Part shown: one piece after another, positions 25,298 through 34,257 of the stretch
How the letters are laid out: the number at the start of each line of letters is the position of its first letter
How positions within the stretch are numbered: position 1 is the stretch's first letter
Origin: Prado023 sp963706885
GTDB taxonomy: Bacteria; Actinomycetota; Actinomycetes; S36-B12; CAIYMF01
Assembly: GCA_963706885.1 (NCBI GenBank)
Contig: CAVPNX010000029.1
Span: 1 to 64,000, forward strand
Length of the DNA: 64,000 bases
Direction: 5' to 3'
Translations under genes and position numbers: made by a program
The notes under the pieces: generated by a model
The model's database searches: none
What the model saw: only the letters and a program-made list of their open reading frames with translations
Told to the model about the DNA's origin: nothing

Positions 25298-25938
25298 TGG
25301 GTGCACTTCCGGTCCTGACCCGCAGGACCGACGCCGGCGTGCTCCAGCTGCGCGAGCTGCGCCGGCGTGATGCCCGGGCCTGGCGCGAGGTGCGCTCGCG
25401 CAACGTCGAGTGGCTCTCCCCGTGGGAGGCCACGGTCCCGCCGAACTCCGGGGAGGCGGTGCCCAGCTACGGGCAGATGGTCGCGCGGTTTCGCGACGAG
25501 GCGCGGGCGGGCCGGACGTTGGCGTGGGCGATGACGCTCGAGGGCCGGCTGGTCGGGCAGGTCACGGTCGCCGGGATCACGATGGGCTCACTGCGGGGAG
25601 CATCGATCGGCTACTGGATCGACTCACGGGTCGCCGGGGTCGGGTTGACCCCGATGGCCGTGGCCATGGCGTGCGACCACTGCTTCCAGGTGCTGCGGCT
25701 GCACCGGATCGAGATCGTGATCCGGCCGGAGAACGCCGCCAGCCGGCGCGTGGTCCAGAAGCTGGGGTTCCGGCACGAGGGCTCCCGTCCGGGATACCTG
25801 CACATCGACGGCGCCTGGCGCGACCACGAGGTGTTCGCTCTCAACGCCGACGAGGCCCCGCGCTCGATGGCTGACGCCCTGGCGGCGCGACACGAATCCT
25901 CCCGGACCCGATTTCCCCGATCGAATGACCCGACCTGA
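25297..25938 (+). CDS. RimJ/RimL-type GNAT N-acetyltransferase
   Basis: 213 residues. The conserved start LQLRELRRRDARAWREVRSRN, SIGYWIDSRVAGVGLTPMAVAMACDH (acetyl-CoA loop with a degenerate R/Q-x-x-G), RIEIVIRPENAASRRVVQKLGF and the end HIDGAWRDHEVFAL all fit the ribosomal-protein alanine acetyltransferase family. ATG 25297 overlaps the glp stop (TGATG), so it is cotranslated with glp. The target protein is unknown. Confidence 0.92.
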   Translation: MGALPVLTRRTDAGVLQLRELRRRDARAWREVRSRNVEWLSPWEATVPPNSGEAVPSYGQMVARFRDEARAGRTLAWAMTLEGRLVGQVTVAGITMGSLRGASIGYWIDSRVAGVGLTPMAVAMACDHCFQVLRLHRIEIVIRPENAASRRVVQKLGFRHEGSRPGYLHIDGAWRDHEVFALNADEAPRSMADALAARHESSRTRFPRSNDPT

Positions 25939-25953
25939 AGTAGATTCCGGCTC

Positions 25954-26850
25954 GTGACGGGACTGATCTACGTAGCAATCATCGCCGTCTGGGCCGTGGT
26001 CCTGGTCCCAGCGTGGTTGCGTCGTCACGATCACCTGGACTCCGAGCGGTCCGTGGACCGGTTCACCCGCAGCCTGCACGCCCTGTCCAAGCGGGATTCG
26101 GTCCTCGGGATCCCCCTGCCGAACTCCGACGATGCCCAGTCGCGGACCAGTCGGACGGACTCCCGCGGCGACGACGTGGCTCCCGAGGTCCGGACCGTCA
26201 CCCGTCCCATCGCCACGAACGTGGGGACCAGGGTCTCGGGCCTCGTGTCCGGGGCCGGTTCGAAGGCGCGCCCCACCTCCGCGGCTGCGCGCCGCCGTGC
26301 CGTCCTCGGGGTCCTGGGAGTGGGCCTGGCCGTTGTTGCCGCCCTGGTCGTCGGTGGGATCCTGCTGCCGATCGCCCTGGTCGTCCCCGTCGGACTCATC
26401 GTGGCCTTCGTCGCGACCGCCCGACACCAGGTCCGCACCGCCCAGAGTCGCCGTGAGGTCCGCGGCCGACGGCTGGCCACAGCGCCGGCAGCGAGCGCGC
26501 CGGTTCAGCGTCGGGTCGTGACTGGCCAGACGGGTCAGACCTGGGAGGCGCGTCCGGCGACGCTGCCGACCTACGTCACCGCGCCACCCGCGGCTGAGTT
26601 CCCCCGCGTCATCGACACAACGCCGGGTGCGTGGACGGCTGCCGCGATGCTGGAGCGTGCCCAGCAGCAGAAGGACCGCGCCGAGCGTATGGCGGCCGCC
26701 AAGGCCGAGGCGATCGCCCGCGCCAAGGCCGAGCAGGCCGCTGCCGAGGCACGCTCCCGCGACGAGGAGTTCCTCGCCCAGCAGTCGGCGGCGTGGCAGG
26801 CGCAGGACACCGCCACCCCGGTCTATCGCCCACGCGCCGTCAACGAGTAG
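25954..26850 (+). CDS. sepX: SepX/GlpR-like divisome membrane protein
   Basis: 298 residues. A membrane segment at the very N-terminus (LIYVAIIAVWAVVLVPAWL, followed by RRHDHLDSERSVDRFTRSLHALSKR), a long polar linker, and two hydrophobic stretches at 112-150. A C-terminal Ala/Glu/Lys-rich coiled coil (about 225-280) follows. The RRHD...DRFxRSxxxL motif and the position after glp-rimJ match SepX of Streptomyces and GlpR of Corynebacterium, membrane partners of the division machinery. A TAGATT -10 (25941-25946) lies 7 nt before GTG 25954, giving it its own leaderless promoter inside the cluster. Confidence 0.82.
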   Translation: MTGLIYVAIIAVWAVVLVPAWLRRHDHLDSERSVDRFTRSLHALSKRDSVLGIPLPNSDDAQSRTSRTDSRGDDVAPEVRTVTRPIATNVGTRVSGLVSGAGSKARPTSAAARRRAVLGVLGVGLAVVAALVVGGILLPIALVVPVGLIVAFVATARHQVRTAQSRREVRGRRLATAPAASAPVQRRVVTGQTGQTWEARPATLPTYVTAPPAAEFPRVIDTTPGAWTAAAMLERAQQQKDRAERMAAAKAEAIARAKAEQAAAEARSRDEEFLAQQSAAWQAQDTATPVYRPRAVNE

Positions 26851-26927
26851 CTCCCTGCGGGCCCCCTGGTCGGGCATCGGCGGTGGTTTGGTCCTCGAGG
26901 CGGGGACTGGGTAACCTAGGCACGTCA

Positions 26928-27000
26928 GGGGCTGTAGCGCAGCTGGTAGCGCACCTCGTTCGCATCGAGGGGGTCAGGGGTTCGAGTCCCCTCAGCTCCA
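26928..27000 (+). tRNA. tRNA-Ala(CGC)
   Basis: A 73-nt cloverleaf. Acceptor arms GGGGCTG (26928-26934) and CAGCTCC with discriminator A give the G3-U70 pair that marks alanine tRNAs. The anticodon loop TTCGCAT reads CGC. T arm GGGGTTCGAGTCCCC. CCA not encoded. A 20-bp stretch from its 3' end is repeated 116 bp downstream. Confidence 0.96.
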
Positions 27001-27122
27001 CACATGTCGATGGACCCCCGGTTGTTCCCGGGGGTCCATCACATTGTGTGGGGTCTGCACGGGGGGACTCGGGAGGAGGTCGCCCGGTGGGCGACCGACG
27101 GATCCCCTCAGCTCCACACATG
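26987..27122 (+). repeat. 20-bp direct repeat of the tRNA-Ala 3' end
   Basis: The sequence TCCCCTCAGCTCCACACATG occurs at 26987-27006, spanning the tRNA 3' end, and exactly again at 27103-27122. Just before the second copy is a perfect 8-bp hairpin (GGTCGCCC/GGGCGACC, 27078-27096). Such tRNA-end duplications are typical attL/attR pairs of integrated elements, but only 96 bp separate them here, with no integrase gene. It may be a scar of excision or a partial tRNA duplication. Confidence 0.7.
27009..27040. terminator. intrinsic hairpin after tRNA-Ala
   Basis: Arms GATGGACCCCCGG (27009-27021) and CCGGGGGTCCATC (27028-27040) pair over 13 bp with a 6-nt loop. It lies 8 bp past the tRNA end. Confidence 0.82.
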
Positions 27123-27219
27123 CGATGCCGCTGCCGCCGATGCCCCCATTCCGGGGCGCCGCGACGGGTCGACGCACACGAAGTCGCTCTATTCAGGCGG
27201 GTCAACCGGGCTCAGGCTC

Positions 27220-27288
27220 GTGGCGCACATCGAACCGCCCGTATGGCCCTCGACGTCGCCCCTATACGGGCGGGTTCTTGTGCGACGG
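27220..27288. repeat. imperfect long inverted repeat upstream of the WS/DGAT gene
   Basis: Left arm (about 27220-27244, ending GAACCGCCCGTAT) and right arm (about 27263-27288, starting ATACGGGCGGGTTC) pair over roughly 25 bp with a few mismatches and one bulged base, around a loop of about 18 bp. The rest of 27123-27464 has no gene I can support. The element could be a terminator/attenuator or a diverged relative of the four-unit repeats at 5.7 and 40.7 kb. Confidence 0.55.
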
Positions 27289-27464
27289 CGGTCACACCCG
27301 TGGTTCACGGGTGGCTATCGGACGGATTCGAGCGCTCTGCGCCTCACCGGGGAGATCCATGGCAGTGCACCAACTGCGCCGAGCGCAGAATCCCGCGCCC
27401 GCGCGTGGGGCCCAGTTGGCCGGATAGCCTCGACCCCGGGGAACCAATGGGTGAGGAGAGCGGG

Positions 27465-29134
27465 ATGTCCGACGACAGGCTGGACCGGATGGGCGCCTTC
27501 GATGCGGTCATGTGGGGGGTGGAGCAGGATCCCGTCCTGCGCTCGGTGATCGTGGCGATGTCGGTGCTCGACGACGTGCCTGAGGTCGATGTCCTCGTGG
27601 ACCGGATCACCCGCATGACGTTGGCGGTCCCCAAGCTGCGCCAACGGGTCATCGGGAACCCGGTGTCGCCGATCCCGCCCCGGTGGGAGGTCGACCCCAA
27701 CTTCGACCTTGCCTTCCACCTCCAGCGCTTCCATGTCCCCGCCGACGGCACGGACCGACCGCTCATGCGGATCGCCGAGCAGATGGCCGAGCAGGACTTC
27801 GATCGCGATCGCCCGCTGTGGTCGATGGCCCTGGTCCATGGGTGGGATGGTGACCGCTCCGCGGTGATCATCAAGCTGCACCATGCCATCACCGACGGTG
27901 TGGGCGGGATGGCCATGGCCGCCAGCTTGTTCGACCTCACCCGCACGCCAGCGACGAACCTCGGCCCGATGCCCCCGGAGCCGACCGGTGACGTCCTGGG
28001 AGTTGCGGGCCGGATCGTCAACGGTGTGCGCTTCACGGCCGGTGCCGCCTATGGGCGCGGTCGTGCCCTCACCGGCGGCGCGATCGGGCTGGTGGAGCGG
28101 GTCGCGATTGATCCAGGTGAGTCCGCAGTGTCCGGGGCCGCGTTCGCACAGTCGGCAGCCCGCCTGCTGGCCCCGGCGAACGAGCCGCTGAGCCCCTTGA
28201 TGCGTGGCCGCTCCCTGACAGTGCGGATGGCCGTGATCCAGGTCCCCTTCCGGCCGTTCAAGGCGGCGTCCAAGGTGGTGGGTGCCACGCTCAACGACAC
28301 CTACATGGCCGCGGTCGCGGGCGGCGTCGCTGCGTACCACGAGGCGCACAACGCCCCGTGCGAGTACGTGCGGGTGAACATGCCGGTGAACATGCGCACG
28401 TCCAGCGACGACTCCTCGGGCAATCGGTGGGTCCCCGCCAGGTTCCCGATGCCGATCGACAGCGGGGATCCGGTCACCCGGATCAAGCGCCTCTCGCCGT
28501 TGCTGATGCAGGCACGCACCGAGCCGGCACTGGTGGTCAGCGACACGATCTACCGGCTGCTCACCGCCCTGCCGCAGAGTGCGGCCACCTCCGTGGCCGC
28601 AGGGATGATGAAGGGCTGCGACCTGGCGATCACCAACGTGCCCGGACCTCCGATCGCCCTGTACTCGGCCGGATCGCAGGTGCAGGCGATCGTGCCCTTC
28701 GCGCCCAAGGGTGGGGCGGCGGTCAACGTGGGCCTGATGACCTACCACGGCACGGCCTACATCGGGATCAACATCGACACACGCGCGGTGCCGGACCCGG
28801 ATGCGTTCGTGGAGTTCATCCGGGCCGCCTTCGACGATGTCCTGGCGATCGCCGACCCGCAGGCCCATGCGGTGCTGGGCCTGCACTCGGGCATACCGGT
28901 GACCGAGCCCGCAGGTGTCGCACCTGCCGCAACCAGGGCCCCAGCGAAGAAGGCGCCGGCCGCGAAGAAGGCACCCGCAGCGAAGGCCCCGGCCGCGAAG
29001 GCGCCCGCAGCGAAGGCGCCCGGCGAAGAAGGCGCCCGCGAAGAAGGCACCGGCGAAGAAGGCACCGGCCGCGAAGAAGGCACCGGCGAAGAAGGCCCCG
29101 CGCGAAGAAGGCACCGGCGCAACCGGCGTCCTGA
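27465..29134 (+). CDS. WS/DGAT-type wax ester/diacylglycerol acyltransferase with Lys/Ala-rich tail
   Basis: Transfers acyl groups from acyl-CoA to diacylglycerol or long-chain alcohols for storage lipids. The active-site HHAITDGVGG is near residues 139-148, preceded by the DRPLWSMALV motif; the second domain has LNDTYMAAVAGG and AITNVPGPPIALYSAG. After about residue 480 a tail of AAKKAPA/AKAPA repeats begins. One frame runs on to 29558 inside the next gene. Two single-base corrections near 29018-29024 and 29096-29104 keep the KKAPA repeat in frame and give a stop at 29134 (end AKKAPAQPAS), which I prefer. ATG 27465 has GGAG upstream. Confidence 0.82.
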
Positions 29135-29193
29135 TCACCGGCGCACGGGCGGGGCGTTCTGCTCGTCGGGCGCCCCGGTCCTAGCATTGCGCC

Positions 29194-30762
29194 GTGTCCG
29201 TCGCCGTGGAGTCGCCGTCGGTCGAGGCCGAGGTGGCTGCCCCGGTCCGTCCGCTGCACCGGCCCATGCCCTCCCACGGGGTGCGCGGATGGATCGGGCC
29301 GATCCTGCTCACGGTGCTGGCCGGGGTGCTCCGGTTCGCCAACCTGGGCCGTCCCGACGCGATCATCTTCGACGAGACCTACTACGTGAAGGACGCCCTG
29401 GCGCTCCTGCGCTTCGGCTACGAGCGGCAGGCCGTCGACGGGGCGGACGACAGGATCCTTGCCCAGGACGCCGCGTGGGACCAGCTCGACATCTTCAAGG
29501 ATGCTGCGTCCTTCGTCGTGCACCCACCCCTGGGCAAGTGGGTGATCGCCGCCGGTGAGTGGGCCTTCGGCGTGGTGCCGTTCGGATGGCGGTTCGGGGT
29601 GGCCGTCCTGGGAACGCTCAGCGTCCTGATGACGGCCCGGATCATCCGCCGCCTCACCCGGTCGGATCTCATCGGCATCATCGCCGGTCTGCTGGTCGCC
29701 CTCGACGGCCTGCACATCGTGATGAGCCGGACCGCCCTTCTCGACATGACCCTGATGTTCCTCGTCCTGGCCGCCTTCGGCTTCCTGCTCCTGGACCGCG
29801 ATGCCGTCCGGCGCCGGGCGGAGGCATGGCGCACGCTCTGGGAGGGCAATCCGGTCATCCTCGGGCCGGGCTTCGGACTGCGGCCCTGGCGGATCGCAGC
29901 CGGCGTGGCGCTCGGCCTGGCGTGCGGGGTCAAGTGGGGCGGCCTGTGGTACGTGGCGTTCTTCGGCCTGCTGACCGTGTACTGGGACCTGCAGGTGCGC
30001 CGCGAGCTCGGGGCCGGGCGCCCGGCGCACGCCGTGCTGGTGCGCGACGCGGTCCCGGCCTTCCTCAGCATCGTGGTGGTCGGCTTCGTGGCCTACCTGG
30101 CCACCTGGACCGGGTGGCTGGTCACCGAGGGCGGCTACGACCGTGACTGGGCCGCGACGAACGCGGGATGGCCGCTGGTCCCGGACGCGCTGCGCTCGCT
30201 GGCCGAGTACCACCGCGCCGCCTGGGCCTTCCACGTGGGGCTCGACTCCCCGCACTCCTACAAGTCCAGTGCGTGGTCCTGGCCGGTGATGTCCCGGCCC
30301 ACGTCCTTCTACTACGAGTCACCCGAGGGTGCGTGTGGCTCCGACCGGTGCGCCGAGGAGGTCCTCGCGCTGGGCAATCCGATCATCTGGTGGGCGGGCC
30401 TGCTGGCCGTGTTCCACAACGTCTGGCGGGCTGTGGCCGGGCGCGACTGGCGCAGTGGCGCGCTGCTCGTGGCCTACCTGGCCGGCTGGCTGCCCTGGAT
30501 GATCTTCCATGGCCGGACCATCTTCACCTTCTACGCGATCCTGCTCCTGCCCTTCCTGGCGGGGATGCTCGCCATCTCCCTGGCCAGCCTCGCCGGCGGA
30601 CCGGATGCCACGCCGGCCCGCCGGCAGTGGGGCATCCTCGCGGCCGGCACCGTGCTGCTGCTGGTCATCGCAGCGACGTGGTTCTTCCTGCCGATCTGGA
30701 CCGGGCAGGTGCTGCCGTACGAGCAGTGGGACTGGCGCATGTGGTTGCCCACCTGGGTGTGA
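29194..30762 (+). CDS. pmt: dolichyl-phosphate-mannose--protein mannosyltransferase (Pmt type)
   Basis: 522-residue GT39 membrane enzyme that O-mannosylates secreted proteins using polyprenyl-phosphate mannose. The catalytic acidic pair is in IFDETYYVKDA of the first extracellular loop, FVVHPPLGKWVIA follows, and about ten membrane segments are visible. The loop with YHVGLDSPHSYKSSAWSWP-like sequence is typical; here it reads FHVGLDSPHSYKSSAWSWP. A TAGCAT -10 box (29182-29187) lies 6 nt before GTG 29194, so it is probably leaderless. Convergent with rsmI. Confidence 0.93.
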   Translation: MSVAVESPSVEAEVAAPVRPLHRPMPSHGVRGWIGPILLTVLAGVLRFANLGRPDAIIFDETYYVKDALALLRFGYERQAVDGADDRILAQDAAWDQLDIFKDAASFVVHPPLGKWVIAAGEWAFGVVPFGWRFGVAVLGTLSVLMTARIIRRLTRSDLIGIIAGLLVALDGLHIVMSRTALLDMTLMFLVLAAFGFLLLDRDAVRRRAEAWRTLWEGNPVILGPGFGLRPWRIAAGVALGLACGVKWGGLWYVAFFGLLTVYWDLQVRRELGAGRPAHAVLVRDAVPAFLSIVVVGFVAYLATWTGWLVTEGGYDRDWAATNAGWPLVPDALRSLAEYHRAAWAFHVGLDSPHSYKSSAWSWPVMSRPTSFYYESPEGACGSDRCAEEVLALGNPIIWWAGLLAVFHNVWRAVAGRDWRSGALLVAYLAGWLPWMIFHGRTIFTFYAILLLPFLAGMLAISLASLAGGPDATPARRQWGILAAGTVLLLVIAATWFFLPIWTGQVLPYEQWDWRMWLPTWV

Positions 30763-30819
30763 CGCCCGCGGGCTCACCCGTCCGGCCATGGACGCCCCCG
30801 CCCACTGAGCCCGTGTGCC

Positions 30820-31710
30820 TCACCCCGGGCCGGGCTTGTGCGCCACCACGGCGTCGAACACTGCCCGCTTGGGCACCCCGGTCGTCTGGGCCACCAGGGT
30901 GATGGCCTCCTTGCGGCCGGCTCCCTGGGCCTCGAGGGCCGCCACCCGACCGGCCAGGCCTGCTGCGTCGACAGAGCCGCTGGTCGGCGCCGCAGCGCCC
31001 TGGACCACGAGGGTGATCTCGCCGCGCACGCCTGTTGTCGCCCACTGCGCGAGCTCGGCCAGCGAACCGCGCAGGACCTCCTCGTAGGTCTTGGACAGCT
31101 CGCGGCACACCGCAGCCGGCCGCTGCGGTCCGAACGCCCCGGCCATGTCGGCCAGCGTCTGGGCCAGCCGTCGCGGGGACTCGAAGTACACCTGGGTCCG
31201 CGGCTCATCGGCAAGCTCGGCCAGCCGCGTGCTGCGTTCCCCCGCCTTGCGCGGGATGAACCCCTCGAAGCAGAAGCGGTCGCAGGGCAGGCCGGAGACC
31301 GCGAGTGCGGTCGTCACCGCCGAGGGCCCGGGCAGGGACGAGACGTGGAAGCCCGCATCCAGGGCCGCCCGGGCGGCCCGGTACCCGGGGTCGCTCACCG
31401 AGGGCATCCCGGCGTCGGTGACCAGCGCGACGGTGCCCCCGGCGGCCAGCGTCTCGAGGATCCGCGGCAGTCGCTCGCGCTCGACATCCTCGTAGTAGGA
31501 GATCACCGGACCGCTGCGTTCCACGCCCATGTCCGACAGCAGCCGACGCAGCCTGCGGGTGTCCTCCGCGGCGACCAGGTCGGCCGAGGCGAGCAGCCGG
31601 GCCAGCCTCGGGGAGGCGTCGGCGGGGTTGCCCAACGGGGTGCCGGCCAGGATCAGCGACCCTGCGGCGGGCGGGGCGGACTCCGGGACGGGGGGGTCGG
31701 CGTCGGGCAT
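30820..31710 (-). CDS. rsmI: 16S rRNA (cytidine-1402 2'-O) methyltransferase
   Basis: 296 residues of the tetrapyrrole-methylase fold: LILAGTPLGNPADASPR at the start, VAAEDTRRLRRLL, ALVTDAGMPSVSDPGY, the SLPGPSAVTTALAVSGL loop and FCFEGFIPRK. It modifies C1402 in the ribosomal decoding centre. The N-terminal 20 residues are Pro-rich. ATG 31710 is divergent from metG with 64 bp between them. Confidence 0.94.
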   Translation of the reverse strand: MPDADPPVPESAPPAAGSLILAGTPLGNPADASPRLARLLASADLVAAEDTRRLRRLLSDMGVERSGPVISYYEDVERERLPRILETLAAGGTVALVTDAGMPSVSDPGYRAARAALDAGFHVSSLPGPSAVTTALAVSGLPCDRFCFEGFIPRKAGERSTRLAELADEPRTQVYFESPRRLAQTLADMAGAFGPQRPAAVCRELSKTYEEVLRGSLAELAQWATTGVRGEITLVVQGAAAPTSGSVDAAGLAGRVAALEAQGAGRKEAITLVAQTTGVPKRAVFDAVVAHKPGPG

Positions 31711-31760
31711 GGGGCCATCGTGCCGCACCCTGAGCGGGAGAGCCGGCCCGCGCGCCCAAC

Positions 31761-31766
31761 TAGAAT
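31761..31766 (+). promoter_or_regulatory. -10 box of leaderless metG promoter
   Basis: TAGAAT lies 8 nt before ATG 31775, with no ribosome-binding site between them. This is the clearest of at least ten TAnnnT boxes at 6-8 nt from start codons in the window. Confidence 0.65.
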
Positions 31767-31774
31767 CCCGTCCC

Positions 31775-33394
31775 ATGAGCCCGACCGGCAAGGCGTTCTA
31801 CGTCACCACGCCCATCTACTACGTCAACGACGCCCCGCACATCGGGCACGCCTACACGACGGTCGCCGCCGACACCATCTGCCGCTGGCACCGCCAGCGC
31901 GGCGAGGACGTCTGGTTGCTCACGGGCACCGACGAGCACGGGGAGAAGGTCCTGCGCACCGCCGAGGCCGCCGGCGTGACCCCGCAGCAGTGGGCCGATC
32001 GACTCGTCGCCGAGCACTGGAAGCCGGTCCTGGCGACCCTGGACGTGGCCAACGACGACTTCATCCGGACCACCGAGCGCCGCCACGAGTCCCGCGTCCA
32101 GAGCTTCCTGACCCGGCTCAAGGACTCCGGCCACATCTACTCCGGGGACTACGAGGGCCCCTACTGCGTGGGGTGCGAGGAGTTCAAGCTCGCCGGGGAC
32201 CTGGTGCCCGGCACCGGTGACCTCGAGGGCCAGATGCTGTGCCCCGTGCACAGCCGCCCGGTCGAGCTGGTCTCCGAGACCAACTGGTTCTTCCGGCTCT
32301 CCGCCTTCGGTGACGCGTTGCTCGCGCACTACGAGGACCACCCGGAGGCGGTCGCCCCGCAGAGCGCGCACAACGAGGTCACGTCCTTCATCCGCAGCGG
32401 CCTGCAGGACCTGTCCATCTCCCGGTCGAGCTTCGACTGGGGCATCCCCGTGCCGTGGGACACCACGCAGGTCGTCTACGTCTGGTTCGACGCCCTGCTC
32501 AACTACGCCACCGCCGTGGGCCTGGGCGATGAGCCGCCGGCCTCGGGTGCCACGAAGTTCGCGGCCACGTGGCCCGCGGACATCCACCTGGTCGGCAAGG
32601 ACATCCTGCGCTTCCACGCGGTCATCTGGCCCGCGATGCTGATGGCCGCTGGGCTCCCTCTGCCCGGACAGGTGTACGCCCACGGGTGGCTGCTGGTGGG
32701 TGGCGAGAAGATGAGCAAGAGCAAGCTCACCGGCATCGCCCCCGAGCAGATCATCGACCACTTCGGCGTGGATGCGTTCCGCTACTACTTCCTGCGCGCG
32801 ATCCAGTTCGGCAACGACGGGTCGTTCTCCTGGGAGGACATGTCCGCCCGGTACACCGCGGAGCTGGCCAACGGCTTGGGCAACCTCGGCTCACGGGCCA
32901 CAGCCATGGTCGGCAAGTACTTCGACGGGCTCCTGCCCGCCCCGGGGCCGTCGGCCAACGCGGACCTCGCGCTGGCCGATGCGCTGCTGGCCGCCGTCCA
33001 GGACGCGGACGGCGCCTACTCGAAGCTGGACTTCACGGCGGGCATCGGGGCGGTCAAGGGCTTCGTGGATGCCGTCAACCTCTACGTGACCGAGCAGGAG
33101 CCGTGGGCCCTGGCCAAGCGTGCCGACGACCCGGTGGCCCGCGAGCGACTGGCCACCGTGCTCTACACGACCTGTGAGGCGCTGCGGGCTGTGGCCGTGC
33201 TGCACAACGCCGTGATGCCACGAGCCATGGGCACGCTGTGGGAGTCGATCGGCGCCGCGGAGGGTCTCGGGCCGATCGGGGACCAGCGCGTCGAGGACGT
33301 CAGCCGCTGGGGGCAGCTGCCCGCGGGGGTCCGTGTCACCAAGGGTGCCGCACTGTTCCCCCGCCTGCCGGAGGAGGCTCCCGCCGGTGGCTGA
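31775..33394 (+). CDS. metG: methionyl-tRNA synthetase
   Basis: 539 residues. Class I signatures PHIGH (21-25) and KMSKS (about 311-315); the connective region has a single CVGCEEF Cys pair and a LCPVHSR segment; the anticodon-binding domain follows with EPWALAKR. No C-terminal dimerisation domain is present. It charges tRNA-Met in the cytosol. The stop overlaps the tatD GTG start by 8 bp. Confidence 0.97.
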   Translation: MSPTGKAFYVTTPIYYVNDAPHIGHAYTTVAADTICRWHRQRGEDVWLLTGTDEHGEKVLRTAEAAGVTPQQWADRLVAEHWKPVLATLDVANDDFIRTTERRHESRVQSFLTRLKDSGHIYSGDYEGPYCVGCEEFKLAGDLVPGTGDLEGQMLCPVHSRPVELVSETNWFFRLSAFGDALLAHYEDHPEAVAPQSAHNEVTSFIRSGLQDLSISRSSFDWGIPVPWDTTQVVYVWFDALLNYATAVGLGDEPPASGATKFAATWPADIHLVGKDILRFHAVIWPAMLMAAGLPLPGQVYAHGWLLVGGEKMSKSKLTGIAPEQIIDHFGVDAFRYYFLRAIQFGNDGSFSWEDMSARYTAELANGLGNLGSRATAMVGKYFDGLLPAPGPSANADLALADALLAAVQDADGAYSKLDFTAGIGAVKGFVDAVNLYVTEQEPWALAKRADDPVARERLATVLYTTCEALRAVAVLHNAVMPRAMGTLWESIGAAEGLGPIGDQRVEDVSRWGQLPAGVRVTKGAALFPRLPEEAPAGG

Positions 33395-34257
33395 GGCCCG
33401 TGCGACCCACCCGCGCCCGCCGCTGCCCGAGCCGCTGCCGCGGCCGGTGTTCGACACGCACTGCCACATCGACATGCGCGGCGGCGACGAGGACGCCCTC
33501 ACCCCGGCTGAGGCGGTCGCCGCCGCCGCCTCGGTGAACGTCGCAGGCATCGTCCAGGTGGGGTGCTCCATCCGCGACGTGCACGCGGCGGTGGCGATGG
33601 CGCAGGAGAACGTCGGGATCCTCGCCGCCATCGGCATCCACCCGAACGAGGCGCCCAGGCTGGCCGCCCGGGGTGAGCTGGACGCGGCGATCGCGACCGT
33701 CGAGGAGCTCGCGGCGGCATCACCGCGGGTGCGGGCCATCGGTGAGACCGGCCTGGACTTCTTCCGGACGCGGGAGTCCGACGCGTGGCTGATCCAGGAG
33801 CAGTCGTTCCGTGCGCACATCGACATGGCCCGGCGGCTGGGCCGTGCCCTGGTCATCCACGACCGCGACTCCCACGACGACGTCATCCGGATCCTGCTCG
33901 ACGAGCTGGGCGGCGCCGGGTTGCCTGAGGTCGTGGTGTTCCACTGCTTCTCCGGCGACGAGCCGATGGCCCGGATCGCCGCTGAGCACGGGTGGTACGT
34001 GTCCTTTGCGGGGACGGTCACGTTCACCAACGCCCGCGACCTGCATGCCGCAGCTGTCGTGGTCCCGAGGGAGCGGATCCTCGTCGAGACCGACGCGCCG
34101 TTCCTGACCCCGACCCCGCACCGCGGCCGGGTCAACGCCAGCTACCTCGTGCCGCTGACGGTGCGCCGGCTGGCCGAGCTCCGCGGCGATGACCTCGCAG
34201 ACGCTCTGCGACGACCTGCACGCCAACACGCTGCGGGCGTTCGGGGACTGGGCGTGA
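33387..34257 (+). CDS. tatD: TatD family metal-dependent DNase, frame broken near the end
   Basis: About 290 residues. Metal ligands are in FDTHCHIDM, GETGLDFF, VIHDRDSHDD, VFHCFSGD and ETDAPFLTP, as in TatD 3'-5' exonucleases. In the written sequence the frame does not stop and runs into rsmA, giving an apparent 608-residue fusion. A one-base change near 34199-34206 instead gives the normal TatD end (CDDLHANTLRAFGDWA) with stop 34257, overlapping the rsmA GTG. I therefore treat it as a separate gene with an indel. Start GTG 33387. Confidence 0.88.

Noticed and set aside
29135..29558. Continuation of the WS/DGAT frame over the start of pmt
   Set aside because: It overlaps the well-supported pmt N-terminus and has random composition; it results from frame loss in the Lys/Ala repeat.
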